From Caproiciproducens sp. MSJ-32 (GTDB lineage Bacteria > Bacillota > Clostridia > Clostridiales > Clostridiaceae): DNA of 64,000 nucleotides. Positions 15,322 through 24,262 of this stretch are shown one piece after another (the first letter of the stretch is position 1; the number at the start of each line of letters is the position of its first letter). A model generated the notes under the pieces. That model was given only the letters and a program-made list of their open reading frames with translations, had not been told where the DNA came from and made no database searches. A program made the translations under genes and the position numbers. The stretch is from the NCBI RefSeq assembly GCF_018918055.1, contig NZ_JAHLPS010000073.1, positions 1 through 64,000 on the forward strand, given 5' to 3'.

Positions 15322-16488
15322 GTGGATAAAGTAATAAGTGTTAGCTTAGGAGAGATCGCATTAAAAGGATTAAATAGAAAATATTTTGAGGATGAACTTA
15401 TATCAAGAATTAAAGAAAATTTAAAGGATATAGGTTATGAAAGGATATATAAAGAACAAGGAAAATTTTATATTGAAGCACAGGAAAAAGATTTTGATAT
15501 GATAATTTATAGATTAAAGAAAATATTTGGACTGGTTTATATAAGTCCTTGTATTAGAATAGATAAGAACATGGGAAAAATTGAAGAAGCTTCTATACAG
15601 ATGATAGGGGAAAAATTATCCAATGAAAATATAAAAACTTTTAAAGTAGTTACTAAGAGGATAGATAAAAGTTTTCCAATTAAATCTCCAGATGTATCAA
15701 AAGAGATAGGAGCTGTAATATTAAAAGAGTATGATGATTTAAAAGTAGATGTTCATAATCCTGATATATATTTATATATAGACATAAAAGAAAATTGTTA
15801 TGTGTATATAGACAAAATAAGAGGTTATGGAGGACTACCGGTTGGTACTAATGGTCATGGATTACTTTTACTATCAGGTGGGATTGACAGCCCAGTAGCT
15901 GGATTTATGATGGCAAAACGTGGGGTTAAAATAAGTGTTGTCCATTTTCATAGCTATCCTTTTACTAGTGAAAGGGCAGAGGAAAAAGTTAAAAAATTGG
16001 CTAAAATATTAAGTTTATATACTGGTCCAATAAAGTTTTATAGTGTAAATATATTGGAGATACAAAAGGAGTTAAATTCTAAATGCCCTGAAGATGAGAT
16101 GACTATCCTATCTAGGAGATTTATGATGAGAATATCTGAAAGAATAGCAAATAAAAATCATATTAATGCCCTTATTACAGGAGAAAACTTAGGGCAAGTT
16201 GCATCCCAAACCATAGAAGGCATATCTGTTATTAATGCAGTGGTAAATATTCCTATATTAAGACCTTTAATTGGATTTGATAAGGTAGATATAATAGATT
16301 TAGCAAAGGAAATAGAAACATATGAAACTTCTATATTACCTTATGAAGATTGTTGTACTTTATTTTTACCTAAACATCCTGTAACTAGACCTAAATTAGA
16401 GAATATAGAAAAATCAGAGGGAAATATAGATATAGAAAGATTAATTGAAAATGCTTTAAAAACCATGAAAATATATGATATTTTATAA
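15322..16488 (+). CDS. thiI: tRNA 4-thiouridine synthase ThiI
   Basis: A 388-residue protein with an N-terminal ferredoxin-like and THUMP domain (residues about 1-165, beginning VSLGEIALKGLNR) and a PP-loop ATPase whose signature SGGIDS is at residues 185-190. It activates U8 of tRNA by adenylation and inserts sulfur. The C-terminal rhodanese domain of the E. coli enzyme is absent, as in Bacillus ThiI (about 400 residues), so the sulfur must come from the partner desulfurase just upstream. The GTG start follows TGAGGTGA. The gene pair is ended before the TetR promoter. Confidence 0.95.
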   Translation: MDKVISVSLGEIALKGLNRKYFEDELISRIKENLKDIGYERIYKEQGKFYIEAQEKDFDMIIYRLKKIFGLVYISPCIRIDKNMGKIEEASIQMIGEKLSNENIKTFKVVTKRIDKSFPIKSPDVSKEIGAVILKEYDDLKVDVHNPDIYLYIDIKENCYVYIDKIRGYGGLPVGTNGHGLLLLSGGIDSPVAGFMMAKRGVKISVVHFHSYPFTSERAEEKVKKLAKILSLYTGPIKFYSVNILEIQKELNSKCPEDEMTILSRRFMMRISERIANKNHINALITGENLGQVASQTIEGISVINAVVNIPILRPLIGFDKVDIIDLAKEIETYETSILPYEDCCTLFLPKHPVTRPKLENIEKSEGNIDIERLIENALKTMKIYDIL

Positions 16489-16519
16489 AGTATTAAATGG
16501 GAAAAAATGATATTTTATA

Positions 16520-16548
16520 TTGACATACCTGTCGAATAAGTATAAAAT
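16520..16548 (+). promoter_or_regulatory. Promoter and likely TetR operator
   Basis: TTGACA (16520-16525) and TAAAAT (16543-16548) are 17 nt apart. The inverted repeat GACA-TACC-TGTC at 16522-16533 overlaps the -35 box, where a repressor of the TetR class would block RNA polymerase. It is followed by the TetR gene itself, so autoregulation is likely. Confidence 0.6.
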
Positions 16549-16594
16549 ATAATAAAGGCAATTTTCATCATATTGAAAGGAGGATAGTAATAAA

Positions 16595-17182
16595 TTGCCT
16601 AAAATTGTAGATTATGATAAAAAAAAGCAGGAAATAATTGAAAAAGCTAAAATAGTGTTTGCAAAGCGTGGGTACCATGATACTAGCCTTTCTCATATAT
16701 CAAAGAAATGTGGAATGGGTAGAACAACTATATATCAGTATTTTAAAAATAAAGATGAAATATTTTATCATACTGTAGGAAGTACTTTAGAAGAAATACA
16801 AACACAGGTTGAAGTAATAGTAACCAATGAAGAATTATCTTTTACAGAAAAGTTAAAACAAGTAATACATCAATTAACAGAAGGACAGGAGGATAATAAC
16901 ACATTTATATTGCTTTTAGAGACATTACTTATAATAAATAGAGGAACAAATGAAGTATTAGAAAAAATAAAGGACGATATCCAGAAATTAAAAAATACTA
17001 TTGAAGACTTAATTAAAGGAGCTATTGAAAAAAAAGAAATTAAACCAGTAGATAGTAAAAGTTTTGCAGAAACTATCTATACATTTATTGAAACCTTTAC
17101 ACTTAAAAAGATTTCTAATAAAGGTGATTCAAAAGTTAAAGTTGAGTTTTTAAATCTATTAATTGATGGTTTAAAAATTTAA
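16595..17182 (+). CDS. TetR/AcrR family transcriptional regulator
   Basis: A 195-residue repressor-type protein. The N-terminal helix-turn-helix is clear (KIVFAKRGYHDTSLSHIS then GMGRTTIYQYFKNKDEI, residues about 17-57), followed by a variable helical ligand-binding domain. The TTG start has AAAGGAGGAT upstream. It is 18 nt before a radical SAM gene, and the pair probably form one operon under the promoter with the GACA-TACC-TGTC repeat. The inducer is unknown. Confidence 0.9.
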   Translation: MPKIVDYDKKKQEIIEKAKIVFAKRGYHDTSLSHISKKCGMGRTTIYQYFKNKDEIFYHTVGSTLEEIQTQVEVIVTNEELSFTEKLKQVIHQLTEGQEDNNTFILLLETLLIINRGTNEVLEKIKDDIQKLKNTIEDLIKGAIEKKEIKPVDSKSFAETIYTFIETFTLKKISNKGDSKVKVEFLNLLIDGLKI

Positions 17183-17200
17183 AATAAGGGGGGAGTTATA

Positions 17201-18580
17201 ATGGCGAGTGTAAAACAATTAGTTAGCACTGCAGTGATAAATGAGGGGTTAAAATATATTGAAAAGGATCCAATGAAAAATATGCCTAAATTATTAGATT
17301 GGGCAGATAAACTTATTACAAGGGAGAATCATAAGAAATATCTTCAAACGTTTAGGGATATAGTAGCAAATCCAGATAGCAACTGGTATAAACTTATGGA
17401 AAGGTATTTTGATGAGTTATCCCCTGCATCAAGGAAAAAGTTTTTAATAAACTACATGGTAAATTCTGGTATAGTTGGTATACCTCTTCAAGATAAAGCA
17501 AAGAAAAAATATAATTGTAATATACCATGGGCAATACTTATGGATCCGACTAGTGCTTGTAATTTAAAATGTACTGGATGCTGGGCAGCAGAATACGATA
17601 AAACGGATTCATTAAGTTATGATCTTTTAGACAGGATTATAAGAGAAGGAAAAGAACTGGGAATTTATATGTATATATATTCTGGTGGTGAGCCATTAGT
17701 AAGAAAAGATGATTTGATAAGGTTAGCAGAGGAACATAGTGATTGTTCTTTCTTAGCATTTACCAATGCTACCTTAGTAGATGAAGAATTTGCTAAAAAA
17801 CTAGGTGAATTAGGCAATTTTGGATTGGCTATTAGTGTAGAAGGTTATGAAGAAGATACTGATATGAGAAGAGGAAAAGGTACTTATAATAAGGTTATGG
17901 AAGCAATGGATCTATTGAAAAAAGAAGGAGTAATATTTGGTTTTTCAACTTGTTATCATAGATATAATACAGAATCAGTGGTTGATGAAGAATATGTGGA
18001 TTTCTTAGTAGATAAAGGATGTATGTTTGGTTGGTATTTTACCTATATGCCAATTGGTAAAGATGCTGTTACTGACTTGCTTGTAACGCCTGAGCAGAGA
18101 AAATATATGTACCATCAGATAAGAGAGTTAAGATCTAAGAAACCAATATTTTTAATAGATTTCTGGAATGATGGAGAATATGTCAATGGTTGTATTGCTG
18201 GAGGAAGGAATTATCTTCATATTAATGCAAATGGAGATGTAGAACCTTGTGCATTTGTACATTATTCTAATGTTAATATTAAGGATGTAAGTTTAATAGA
18301 GGCATTACAATCTCCATTATTTATGCAATATAAAAAGAATCAGCCATTTAATGAGAATCATCTAAGACCTTGTCCTATATTGGATAATCCTGAAAAGATT
18401 GTAGAGATGGTAGAGGCATCAGGTGCTTATTCTACTCAACCAATAGATAGAGAAGATGCAAGAGAGTTAGCTGAAAAGACTAAACCTGCAGCTGAAAAAT
18501 GGGCTCCTGTAGCAGATGAATTATGGGAGAAACATTTAGAAGAAAAATCTAAAGAGAAAGCAGAAGTTGCAAGTGAATAA
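17201..18580 (+). CDS. Radical SAM enzyme with SPASM-like tail
   Basis: A 459-residue radical SAM protein. Residues 1-105 are a helical N-terminal extension, then the cluster motif CNLKCTGCWAAEY (CX3CX2C) near residue 123 and the SAM-binding YSGGEPLVRKDD near residue 156. The C-terminal third has further cysteines (GCIAGGRNY, EPCAFVHYS, RPCPILDN) that could bind auxiliary clusters as in SPASM proteins, and a Lys/Glu-rich tail. GGGGGG precedes the ATG. No peptide substrate gene is adjacent, so it may act on a protein, lipid or small molecule; I cannot name the reaction. Regulation is probably by the upstream TetR. Two terminators follow. Confidence 0.88.
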   Translation: MASVKQLVSTAVINEGLKYIEKDPMKNMPKLLDWADKLITRENHKKYLQTFRDIVANPDSNWYKLMERYFDELSPASRKKFLINYMVNSGIVGIPLQDKAKKKYNCNIPWAILMDPTSACNLKCTGCWAAEYDKTDSLSYDLLDRIIREGKELGIYMYIYSGGEPLVRKDDLIRLAEEHSDCSFLAFTNATLVDEEFAKKLGELGNFGLAISVEGYEEDTDMRRGKGTYNKVMEAMDLLKKEGVIFGFSTCYHRYNTESVVDEEYVDFLVDKGCMFGWYFTYMPIGKDAVTDLLVTPEQRKYMYHQIRELRSKKPIFLIDFWNDGEYVNGCIAGGRNYLHINANGDVEPCAFVHYSNVNIKDVSLIEALQSPLFMQYKKNQPFNENHLRPCPILDNPEKIVEMVEASGAYSTQPIDREDARELAEKTKPAAEKWAPVADELWEKHLEEKSKEKAEVASE

Positions 18581-18586
18581 TTATAA

Positions 18587-18617
18587 ATAAAAGCTGGGAA
18601 ACCAGCTTTTATTATTT
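18587..18617 (+). terminator. Intrinsic terminator, first of a tandem pair
   Basis: Stem AAAAGCTGG/CCAGCTTTT with a GAAA loop, directly after the radical SAM gene, followed by an ATTATTT tract. Confidence 0.88.
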
Positions 18618-18619
18618 CT

Positions 18620-18645
18620 AACCAGTTAAATACTGGTTTTTTATT
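18620..18645 (+). terminator. Intrinsic terminator, second of a tandem pair
   Basis: Stem ACCAGT/ACTGGT with a 5-nt loop and a T run, placed only a few nucleotides after the first terminator. Confidence 0.8.
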
Positions 18646-18746
18646 GAGTAAAATAATTTATATATTAAGTTAAGTAAGATAATCTGTTATCTAAAATGTG
18701 TCATAATTGTAGTAGTATGTATAAAGAAAATATTTTTTAATTTGTA

Positions 18747-18776
18747 TTGACATTTTATTATATTAGTGCTTATAAT
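18747..18776 (+). promoter_or_regulatory. Promoter of the XRE-pot operon
   Basis: TTGACA (18747-18752) and TATAAT (18771-18776) are separated by 18 nt. The -35 box lies in ATTGACATT (18746-18754), whose exact reverse complement AATGTCAAT occurs at 18826-18834 just before the regulator gene, a possible operator pair for the XRE protein. The rest of 18646-18854 is AT-rich and shows no gene. Confidence 0.65.
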
Positions 18777-18854
18777 GGTATAGTTAAAATAATAGTTTAG
18801 TAATTATAAACATATAGTTTAATATAATGTCAATTTATTGATAGGAGGATAAAG

Positions 18855-19394
18855 GTGAAAATTGGTGAAAAGATAAGACGCCTTAGAATAAAAAATTCTT
18901 TAACCCAAGAGGAATTAGCAGATAGATGTGAACTTACAAAGGGATTTATTTCCCAAGTAGAAAGGGATTTAACTTCACCTTCCATTGCTACTTTAGTAGA
19001 TATATTAGATGGATTAGGGACAAATTTAAAGGATTTTTTTAATGAGATGGATGATGAGCAAATAGTATTTACTAAAGAAGATGTATTTATTACAGAAAAT
19101 GAAGATTTAAAGTATAAATTGAGCTGGGTGATACCTAATGCCCAGAAAAATGTAATGGAACCAATTCTTGTAGAATTAAAACCTGAAGGGAAGACTAAGG
19201 AAGACTCCCCTCATGAAGGTGAAGAATTTGGATATGTGATTAATGGTAGCATTTTTGTTCATTTTGGAAATGAAAAGTATAAAGCTAAAAAAGGAGAAAG
19301 TTTTTATTTTAAAGCTAGTGCTAATCATTATATATCTAACGCAGGAAAAACAATAGCTAGGATTATTTGGGTGAGTACACCACCAAGTTTTTAA
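18855..19394 (+). CDS. XRE-family regulator with C-terminal cupin
   Basis: A 179-residue regulator of the PuuR-like class. Residues 1-60 are an XRE helix-turn-helix (IGEKIRRLRIKNSLTQEELA, then TKGFISQVER and SPSIATLVDIL). Residues about 105-175 are a cupin sensor (HEGEEFGYVINGSI, then KGESFYFKASANHY). The GTG start follows AGGAGG. It heads the spermidine/putrescine transporter operon with 25 nt to potA, and regulators of this type commonly sense polyamines. Repression of its own operon is an inference from the position and the inverted repeat in the promoter. Confidence 0.9.
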   Translation: MKIGEKIRRLRIKNSLTQEELADRCELTKGFISQVERDLTSPSIATLVDILDGLGTNLKDFFNEMDDEQIVFTKEDVFITENEDLKYKLSWVIPNAQKNVMEPILVELKPEGKTKEDSPHEGEEFGYVINGSIFVHFGNEKYKAKKGESFYFKASANHYISNAGKTIARIIWVSTPPSF

Positions 19395-19419
19395 ATAGCA
19401 TTATAGAGGGGGTTATGAT

Positions 19420-20478
19420 GTGGAAAAAATTCATGCCATAGACTTAAAAAATATATCAAAGGAATATAATGGAGTTCAAGTTCTTAATAATATAAATTTA
19501 TATATTAGAAAAAATGAATTTTTAACATTATTAGGTCCAAGCGGATGTGGTAAAACTACTACTCTTAGAATTATAGGAGGATTTGAACAACCTACTGAAG
19601 GTCAGGTAATTTTTGAAGGAAAGGATATTACTAATTTACCACCTTATGAGAGACAAATAAATACTGTGTTTCAAAAATATGCTCTATTTCCTCATATGAA
19701 TGTATTTGAAAATATAGCTTTTGGATTAAAAATAAAAAAACTTCCAAAGGATAAAATAAAAATTAAAGTTAAAGAAATGTTAAAATTAGTAAATTTACAG
19801 GGATTTGAAAATCGAACTATAGATTCCCTAAGCGGTGGGCAACAGCAGAGAGTAGCTATTGCTAGAGCTTTAGTAAATGAACCTAAGGTATTACTATTAG
19901 ATGAACCTTTAGGTGCTTTAGATTTAAAGCTTAGAAAAGAGATGCAAACTGAACTTAAAAAGATGCAGCGAAAGGTTGGTATTACTTTCATATATGTTAC
20001 CCATGATCAAGAAGAAGCACTTACTATGTCTGATACAATTGTGGTGATGGATAAAGGAACTATCCAACAAATTGGTACACCAGTTGATATATATAATGAA
20101 CCTAAGAATGCTTTTGTAGCTAAGTTTATAGGAGAAAGTAATATTGTGGATGGAATTATGCATGAAGATTATGTGGTAGAGTTTGCTGGAAGAATATTTG
20201 AATGTGTAGATAAAGGATTTGATAAAAAAGAGAATGTAGATGTGGTAATTAGACCTGAGGATTTGGAAATAACTTCTCCAGATGAAGGGCAACTAAGGGG
20301 AATAGTTACTTCTGTTACCTTTAAAGGTGTTCATTATGAAATATTGGTGCAAGATGGAAATATTGAATGGATGATTCATAGCACTATCATGAAGCCTGTA
20401 GGTAGTGAAATAGGAATGAATATAATTCCTGAGAATATTCACATAATGAAGAAGGCGGTGGATCAATATGAGGACTAA
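19420..20478 (+). CDS. potA: Spermidine/putrescine ABC transporter ATP-binding protein PotA
   Basis: A 352-residue ABC ATPase that powers polyamine import. Walker [10 protein letters not shown] is near residue 40, the signature LSGGQQQR near residue 136, Walker B VLLLDEP near residue 158 and the switch VTHDQEEA near residue 192. The C-terminal 110 residues form the TOBE-type regulatory domain ([10 protein letters not shown]). The GTG start follows GAGGGGG. Its end overlaps potB by 11 nt, consistent with coupled synthesis. Confidence 0.95.
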   Translation: MEKIHAIDLKNISKEYNGVQVLNNINLYIRKNEFLTLLGPSGCGKTTTLRIIGGFEQPTEGQVIFEGKDITNLPPYERQINTVFQKYALFPHMNVFENIAFGLKIKKLPKDKIKIKVKEMLKLVNLQGFENRTIDSLSGGQQQRVAIARALVNEPKVLLLDEPLGALDLKLRKEMQTELKKMQRKVGITFIYVTHDQEEALTMSDTIVVMDKGTIQQIGTPVDIYNEPKNAFVAKFIGESNIVDGIMHEDYVVEFAGRIFECVDKGFDKKENVDVVIRPEDLEITSPDEGQLRGIVTSVTFKGVHYEILVQDGNIEWMIHSTIMKPVGSEIGMNIIPENIHIMKKAVDQYED

Positions 20479-21301
20479 GAGAATAGCCTATCCTTATATC
20501 TTATGGATGATCATATTTATAGTAGTACCCTTAGGTTTAATACTTTTATATTCTTTTACCACAGGAGATGGGGATATAAGAAATATTCAATTTACATTGG
20601 ATAATTTTAAAAAATTTTTAGATCCTAGGTATATAGATGTATTATGGCGTTCTATAAATCTTGCATTAAAATCTACAGTTATTACTTTAATATTAGGATA
20701 CCCTATGGCTATGATAATTTCAAAGGAAAATATAAAAAAGAGAAATGTAATGATATTATTATTTGTAATACCTATGTGGATGAATTTTTTATTAAGAACT
20801 TATGCATGGTTAACTTTATTGGGGAAAAATGGATTTATTAATTATATATTGACTAAATTAAGACTAAAACCTTTAAATTTAATATATAATGATGGAGCAG
20901 TATTATTAGGTATGGTATATAATTTTTTACCTTTTATGGTACTTCCCATATATTCAGTATTGATAAAGATTGACAAAAGTTTAATTGAAGCAGCAGAAGA
21001 TTTAGGAGCAGGTAAGATAAAAGTTTTTACAAAAATTATATTTCCCTTAAGTATTCCTGGTATAATTACGGGGATTACTATGGTTTTTATGCCTGCAGTT
21101 AGTACTTTTGTAATTTCAAGATTATTAGGTGGAGGCCAATATATGCTTATTGGTAATTTAATAGAACAACAATTTTTAGGAACTGGAGATTGGCATTTTG
21201 GGTCTGCTATATCCATAATAATGATGGTTATAATATTAATTACTATGGCAATAACGGCTAAATTTGATAAAGATAATGAAGGTGGTGGAGGACTATGGTA
21301 A
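20468..21301 (+). CDS. potB: Spermidine/putrescine ABC transporter permease PotB
   Basis: A 277-residue inner-membrane permease with about six transmembrane helices. The EAA loop ([20 protein letters not shown], near residue 177) contacts the PotA ATPase. The ATG lies within the end of potA after GGCGGTGG, and the gene overlaps potC by 7 nt. Together with PotC it forms the transport channel. Confidence 0.94.
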   Translation: MRTKRIAYPYILWMIIFIVVPLGLILLYSFTTGDGDIRNIQFTLDNFKKFLDPRYIDVLWRSINLALKSTVITLILGYPMAMIISKENIKKRNVMILLFVIPMWMNFLLRTYAWLTLLGKNGFINYILTKLRLKPLNLIYNDGAVLLGMVYNFLPFMVLPIYSVLIKIDKSLIEAAEDLGAGKIKVFTKIIFPLSIPGIITGITMVFMPAVSTFVISRLLGGGQYMLIGNLIEQQFLGTGDWHFGSAISIIMMVIILITMAITAKFDKDNEGGGGLW

Positions 21302-22086
21302 GTAAAGGAATGAAAAAGATATATACTTTTTTAATTTTTTTATTTTTATATGCACCAATTATTGTATTGATAGTGTTTTCTTTTAATAATTCTAAATCTA
21401 GGGGAGTATGGAATGGATTTACTCTAAAATGGTATGTTGAATTATTTAAAAATGATGAAATACTTATGGCTTTATACTATACATTAATAATTGCAGTTTT
21501 ATCATCAGTTTTGTCCACCATAATTGGTACTTTTGCTGCTATAGGTATATATGGGATGCCTGGAATTAGCAAAAAAGTAGTATTAAATTTAAATTATTTG
21601 CCTGTATTAAACCCAGATATTGTAACAGCTGTATCCTTGATGACTTTATTTAGATTTATAAATGTGGAATTTGGATTTTTAACTATGCTATTATCTCATA
21701 TTACATTTTCTATACCTTATGTAATATTATCTATACTGCCAAAGCTTAAACAGATGAACAAACATTTGGCAGAAGCAGCTATGGATTTAGGAGCCACTCC
21801 TTTTTATGCCTTAAGGAAGGTGGTAATTCCTGAGATAATGCCAGGTATAATATCGGGTGCACTTATAGCTTTTACGTTATCTATTGATGATTTTGTTATA
21901 TCCTTTTTTAATAAAGGACCAGGAGTTACAAATTTAAGTATTACTATATTTTCTATGGCACGAAGGGGAATTAATCCAGTTATTAATGCATTATCCACTT
22001 TGATGTTTGTAAGTTTACTCATATTATTGTTAATAATAAATAGTAAATCATCAAATAATATTGGCGAAAGAGGCGATATAATATGA
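21295..22086 (+). CDS. potC: Spermidine/putrescine ABC transporter permease PotC
   Basis: A 263-residue permease with a hydrophobic N-terminus (IYTFLIFLFLYAPIIVLIVF), six predicted membrane helices and an EAA loop (EAAMDLGATPFYALRKVVIP near residue 161). The ATG follows GGTGGTGGAGG at the end of potB. It overlaps potD by 4 nt (ATGA). Confidence 0.94.
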   Translation: MVSKGMKKIYTFLIFLFLYAPIIVLIVFSFNNSKSRGVWNGFTLKWYVELFKNDEILMALYYTLIIAVLSSVLSTIIGTFAAIGIYGMPGISKKVVLNLNYLPVLNPDIVTAVSLMTLFRFINVEFGFLTMLLSHITFSIPYVILSILPKLKQMNKHLAEAAMDLGATPFYALRKVVIPEIMPGIISGALIAFTLSIDDFVISFFNKGPGVTNLSITIFSMARRGINPVINALSTLMFVSLLILLLIINSKSSNNIGERGDII

Positions 22087-23129
22087 CAAGGAATATAAAG
22101 ATGTTAATTATAGTGAGTTTAATTTTAACTACTAGTATACTATTAACTGGTTGTGGTGATAAAAAACCTGTTCTTAATGTATATAATTGGGGAGATTATA
22201 TTGATCCTTCTGTAATAAGAGATTTTGAAAAGGAATTTAATGTAAAGGTAAATTACAATACCTTTGCAACCAACGAAGATATGTATGTAAGTATAAAAAA
22301 AGGAGGTACTAGTTATGATGTAGCTTTTCCTTCAGATTATATGATTGAAAGAATGATAAATGAAGGCTTATTAGAAAAGATAGATAAGGAAAACATTCCC
22401 AATATAAAGTATATAGAGGATAGGTTTTTAAATTTAGAATTTGATCCAAACAATGATTATTCAGTACCTTATATGTGGGGAACTTTTGGTATTATATATA
22501 ATAAAAACATGGTTTTAGAAGAAGTGGATAGTTGGAATATACTATGGGATGAGAAATACAAAGATCAAATATTGATGCTAGATAGTCAAAGGGATTCTAT
22601 AGCTGTAGCTTTAAAAAAACTTGGATATTCTATGAATTCTAGGAATATAGATGAATTGGAAGAAGCTAAAGAAGAATTGATAAAACAAAAACCTTTGGTA
22701 TATGCATATGTAGGAGATGAAGTAAAAGATATGATGATTGGTGAAGAAGCAGCATTAGCAGTTGTATGGTCAGGAGATGCAGTAGCCATGATTAGAGAAA
22801 ATGATAATTTAGAATATGTTATTCCAAGAGAAGGAACTAATCTATGGTTTGATAGTATGGTAATTCCTAAAAATAGCAAAAATAAGGAGTTAGCGGAACA
22901 GTTTATAAATTTTATGAATAGACCTGAAATAGCTGCAAGAAATACCGATTATATTGGATATTCTACTCCTAATTACAAAGCCATGGAATTATTGCCAGAG
23001 GATATAATAAATAGCAAAGTAGCTTATCCTACTGATGAAGAAATAGGGGATGTAGAAATATTTAAAGATCCAAAGGATATTATTAAAGTATATGATGAAA
23101 TTTGGTTGGAGGTAAAGGCACAAAGATAA
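22083..23129 (+). CDS. potD: Spermidine/putrescine-binding lipoprotein PotD
   Basis: A 348-residue substrate-binding lipoprotein. The signal peptide ends in the lipobox LTGC (Cys near residue 24), so it is anchored outside the membrane. The mature part starts PVLNVYNWGDYIDP, the usual PotD opening, and contains TFATNEDMYVSIKKG and YDVAFPSDYM. It captures spermidine or putrescine and passes it to PotBC. The ATG overlaps potC. A terminator follows the gene. Confidence 0.94.
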   Translation: MTRNIKMLIIVSLILTTSILLTGCGDKKPVLNVYNWGDYIDPSVIRDFEKEFNVKVNYNTFATNEDMYVSIKKGGTSYDVAFPSDYMIERMINEGLLEKIDKENIPNIKYIEDRFLNLEFDPNNDYSVPYMWGTFGIIYNKNMVLEEVDSWNILWDEKYKDQILMLDSQRDSIAVALKKLGYSMNSRNIDELEEAKEELIKQKPLVYAYVGDEVKDMMIGEEAALAVVWSGDAVAMIRENDNLEYVIPREGTNLWFDSMVIPKNSKNKELAEQFINFMNRPEIAARNTDYIGYSTPNYKAMELLPEDIINSKVAYPTDEEIGDVEIFKDPKDIIKVYDEIWLEVKAQR

Positions 23130-23135
23130 TTATTT

Positions 23136-23178
23136 AAGGGGTATGAGTTTAAATTTCAAACTATACCCCTTTTTTAAA
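23136..23178 (+). terminator. Intrinsic terminator of the pot operon
   Basis: An AAGGGGTAT/ATACCCCTT stem, extended by partial pairing inside, is followed by six T residues. It is located just after the potD stop. Confidence 0.88.
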
Positions 23179-23266
23179 ATTTATAGAGAAATTTATGTTA
23201 TTATAGATATATAAAATAAGTTATAGTATCATTAAAGATATAAGATTAATGAAGGAGGTAAGTTTT

Positions 23267-24232
23267 ATGAAGTATATTGATTTTCATTGTGACACTCTTT
23301 TAAAGATCATAGATGAAAAGGGACAAAGTTTATATTCCAATACAGTGGCAAGTGTAGATTTTAAAAGATTAAAAAAGGCAGAAGCTATGGCACAATTTTT
23401 TGCAATATTTTTAATTGATAAGGACACATTAGAAGAAAAGTTTGATTCTGATGATGATTATATTAAAAAATTGGCAAAAATTTTGAAAGATGAAGTGGCT
23501 AAAAATAATGATATTATTTCTATGGCATATAATGCTGAAGATCTAATAAAAAATTATGCTTCGGGAAAAGTATCAGCTTTTTTAACCATTGAAGATGGAA
23601 GAAGTGTAGATGGGAAATTGGAAAAGTTAGATGAATATTACGATTTAGGAATAAGATTATTAACATTAACTTGGAATTATGAGAATTGCTTTGGCTATCC
23701 AAATTCTGAAGATTTAGATATAATGAATAAAGGTCTTAAACCTTTTGGTAAAGAGGCAGTTGAATACATGAATCATATAGGTATGATTATAGATGTTTCA
23801 CATCTTTCAGATGGAGGATTTTATGATGTAGCAAAAATTAGTAAAAAACCTTTTATTGCGTCTCATTCCAACTCAAGGGAATTATCACCTCATCCAAGAA
23901 ATTTAACCGATGATATGATTAAAATTTTAGCACAAAAAGGTGGCGTTATGGGACTTAACTTTGCACCCCAGTTTTTAAATGAAGATATATCTTTAAAAGA
24001 TAGTAAGGTTGAACTTATGGTAAAACATTTAAATCATATAAAGAATGTAGGAGGAGAAGATGTATTAGCATTAGGTTCTGATTTTGATGGAATTGGCGGA
24101 AACTTAGAAATAAATAGCTCTGATAAGATGTATTTACTATTTGATGCTCTAAAAAAATATGGTTGGAGTGAAAGATTAATTGAAAAACTTGCATACAAAA
24201 ATGCTATTAGAGTTATAGGAGATATTTTGTAA
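23267..24232 (+). CDS. Membrane dipeptidase family protein (peptidase M19)
   Basis: A zinc dipeptidase of the renal dipeptidase family. I choose the ATG at 23267 because AAGGAGG at 23252-23258 is correctly placed, which removes six residues from the longest frame and leaves 321. Metal motifs are visible: FHCDTL at the start, the glutamate in TIEDGR near residue 107, DVSHLSD near residue 173, ASHSNSR near residue 194 and GSDFDGI near residue 263. No signal peptide is present, so the enzyme is cytoplasmic. Bacterial members cleave a range of dipeptides, including D-residue types. Confidence 0.92.
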   Translation: MKYIDFHCDTLLKIIDEKGQSLYSNTVASVDFKRLKKAEAMAQFFAIFLIDKDTLEEKFDSDDDYIKKLAKILKDEVAKNNDIISMAYNAEDLIKNYASGKVSAFLTIEDGRSVDGKLEKLDEYYDLGIRLLTLTWNYENCFGYPNSEDLDIMNKGLKPFGKEAVEYMNHIGMIIDVSHLSDGGFYDVAKISKKPFIASHSNSRELSPHPRNLTDDMIKILAQKGGVMGLNFAPQFLNEDISLKDSKVELMVKHLNHIKNVGGEDVLALGSDFDGIGGNLEINSSDKMYLLFDALKKYGWSERLIEKLAYKNAIRVIGDIL

Positions 24233-24262
24233 TGTATAATAAATTTACAAGGGGGAATATCA

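Noticed and set aside
19692-20292. Minus-strand open frames inside potA
   Set aside because: They are antisense to an intact ABC ATPase gene, have no ribosome binding site and show biased composition.
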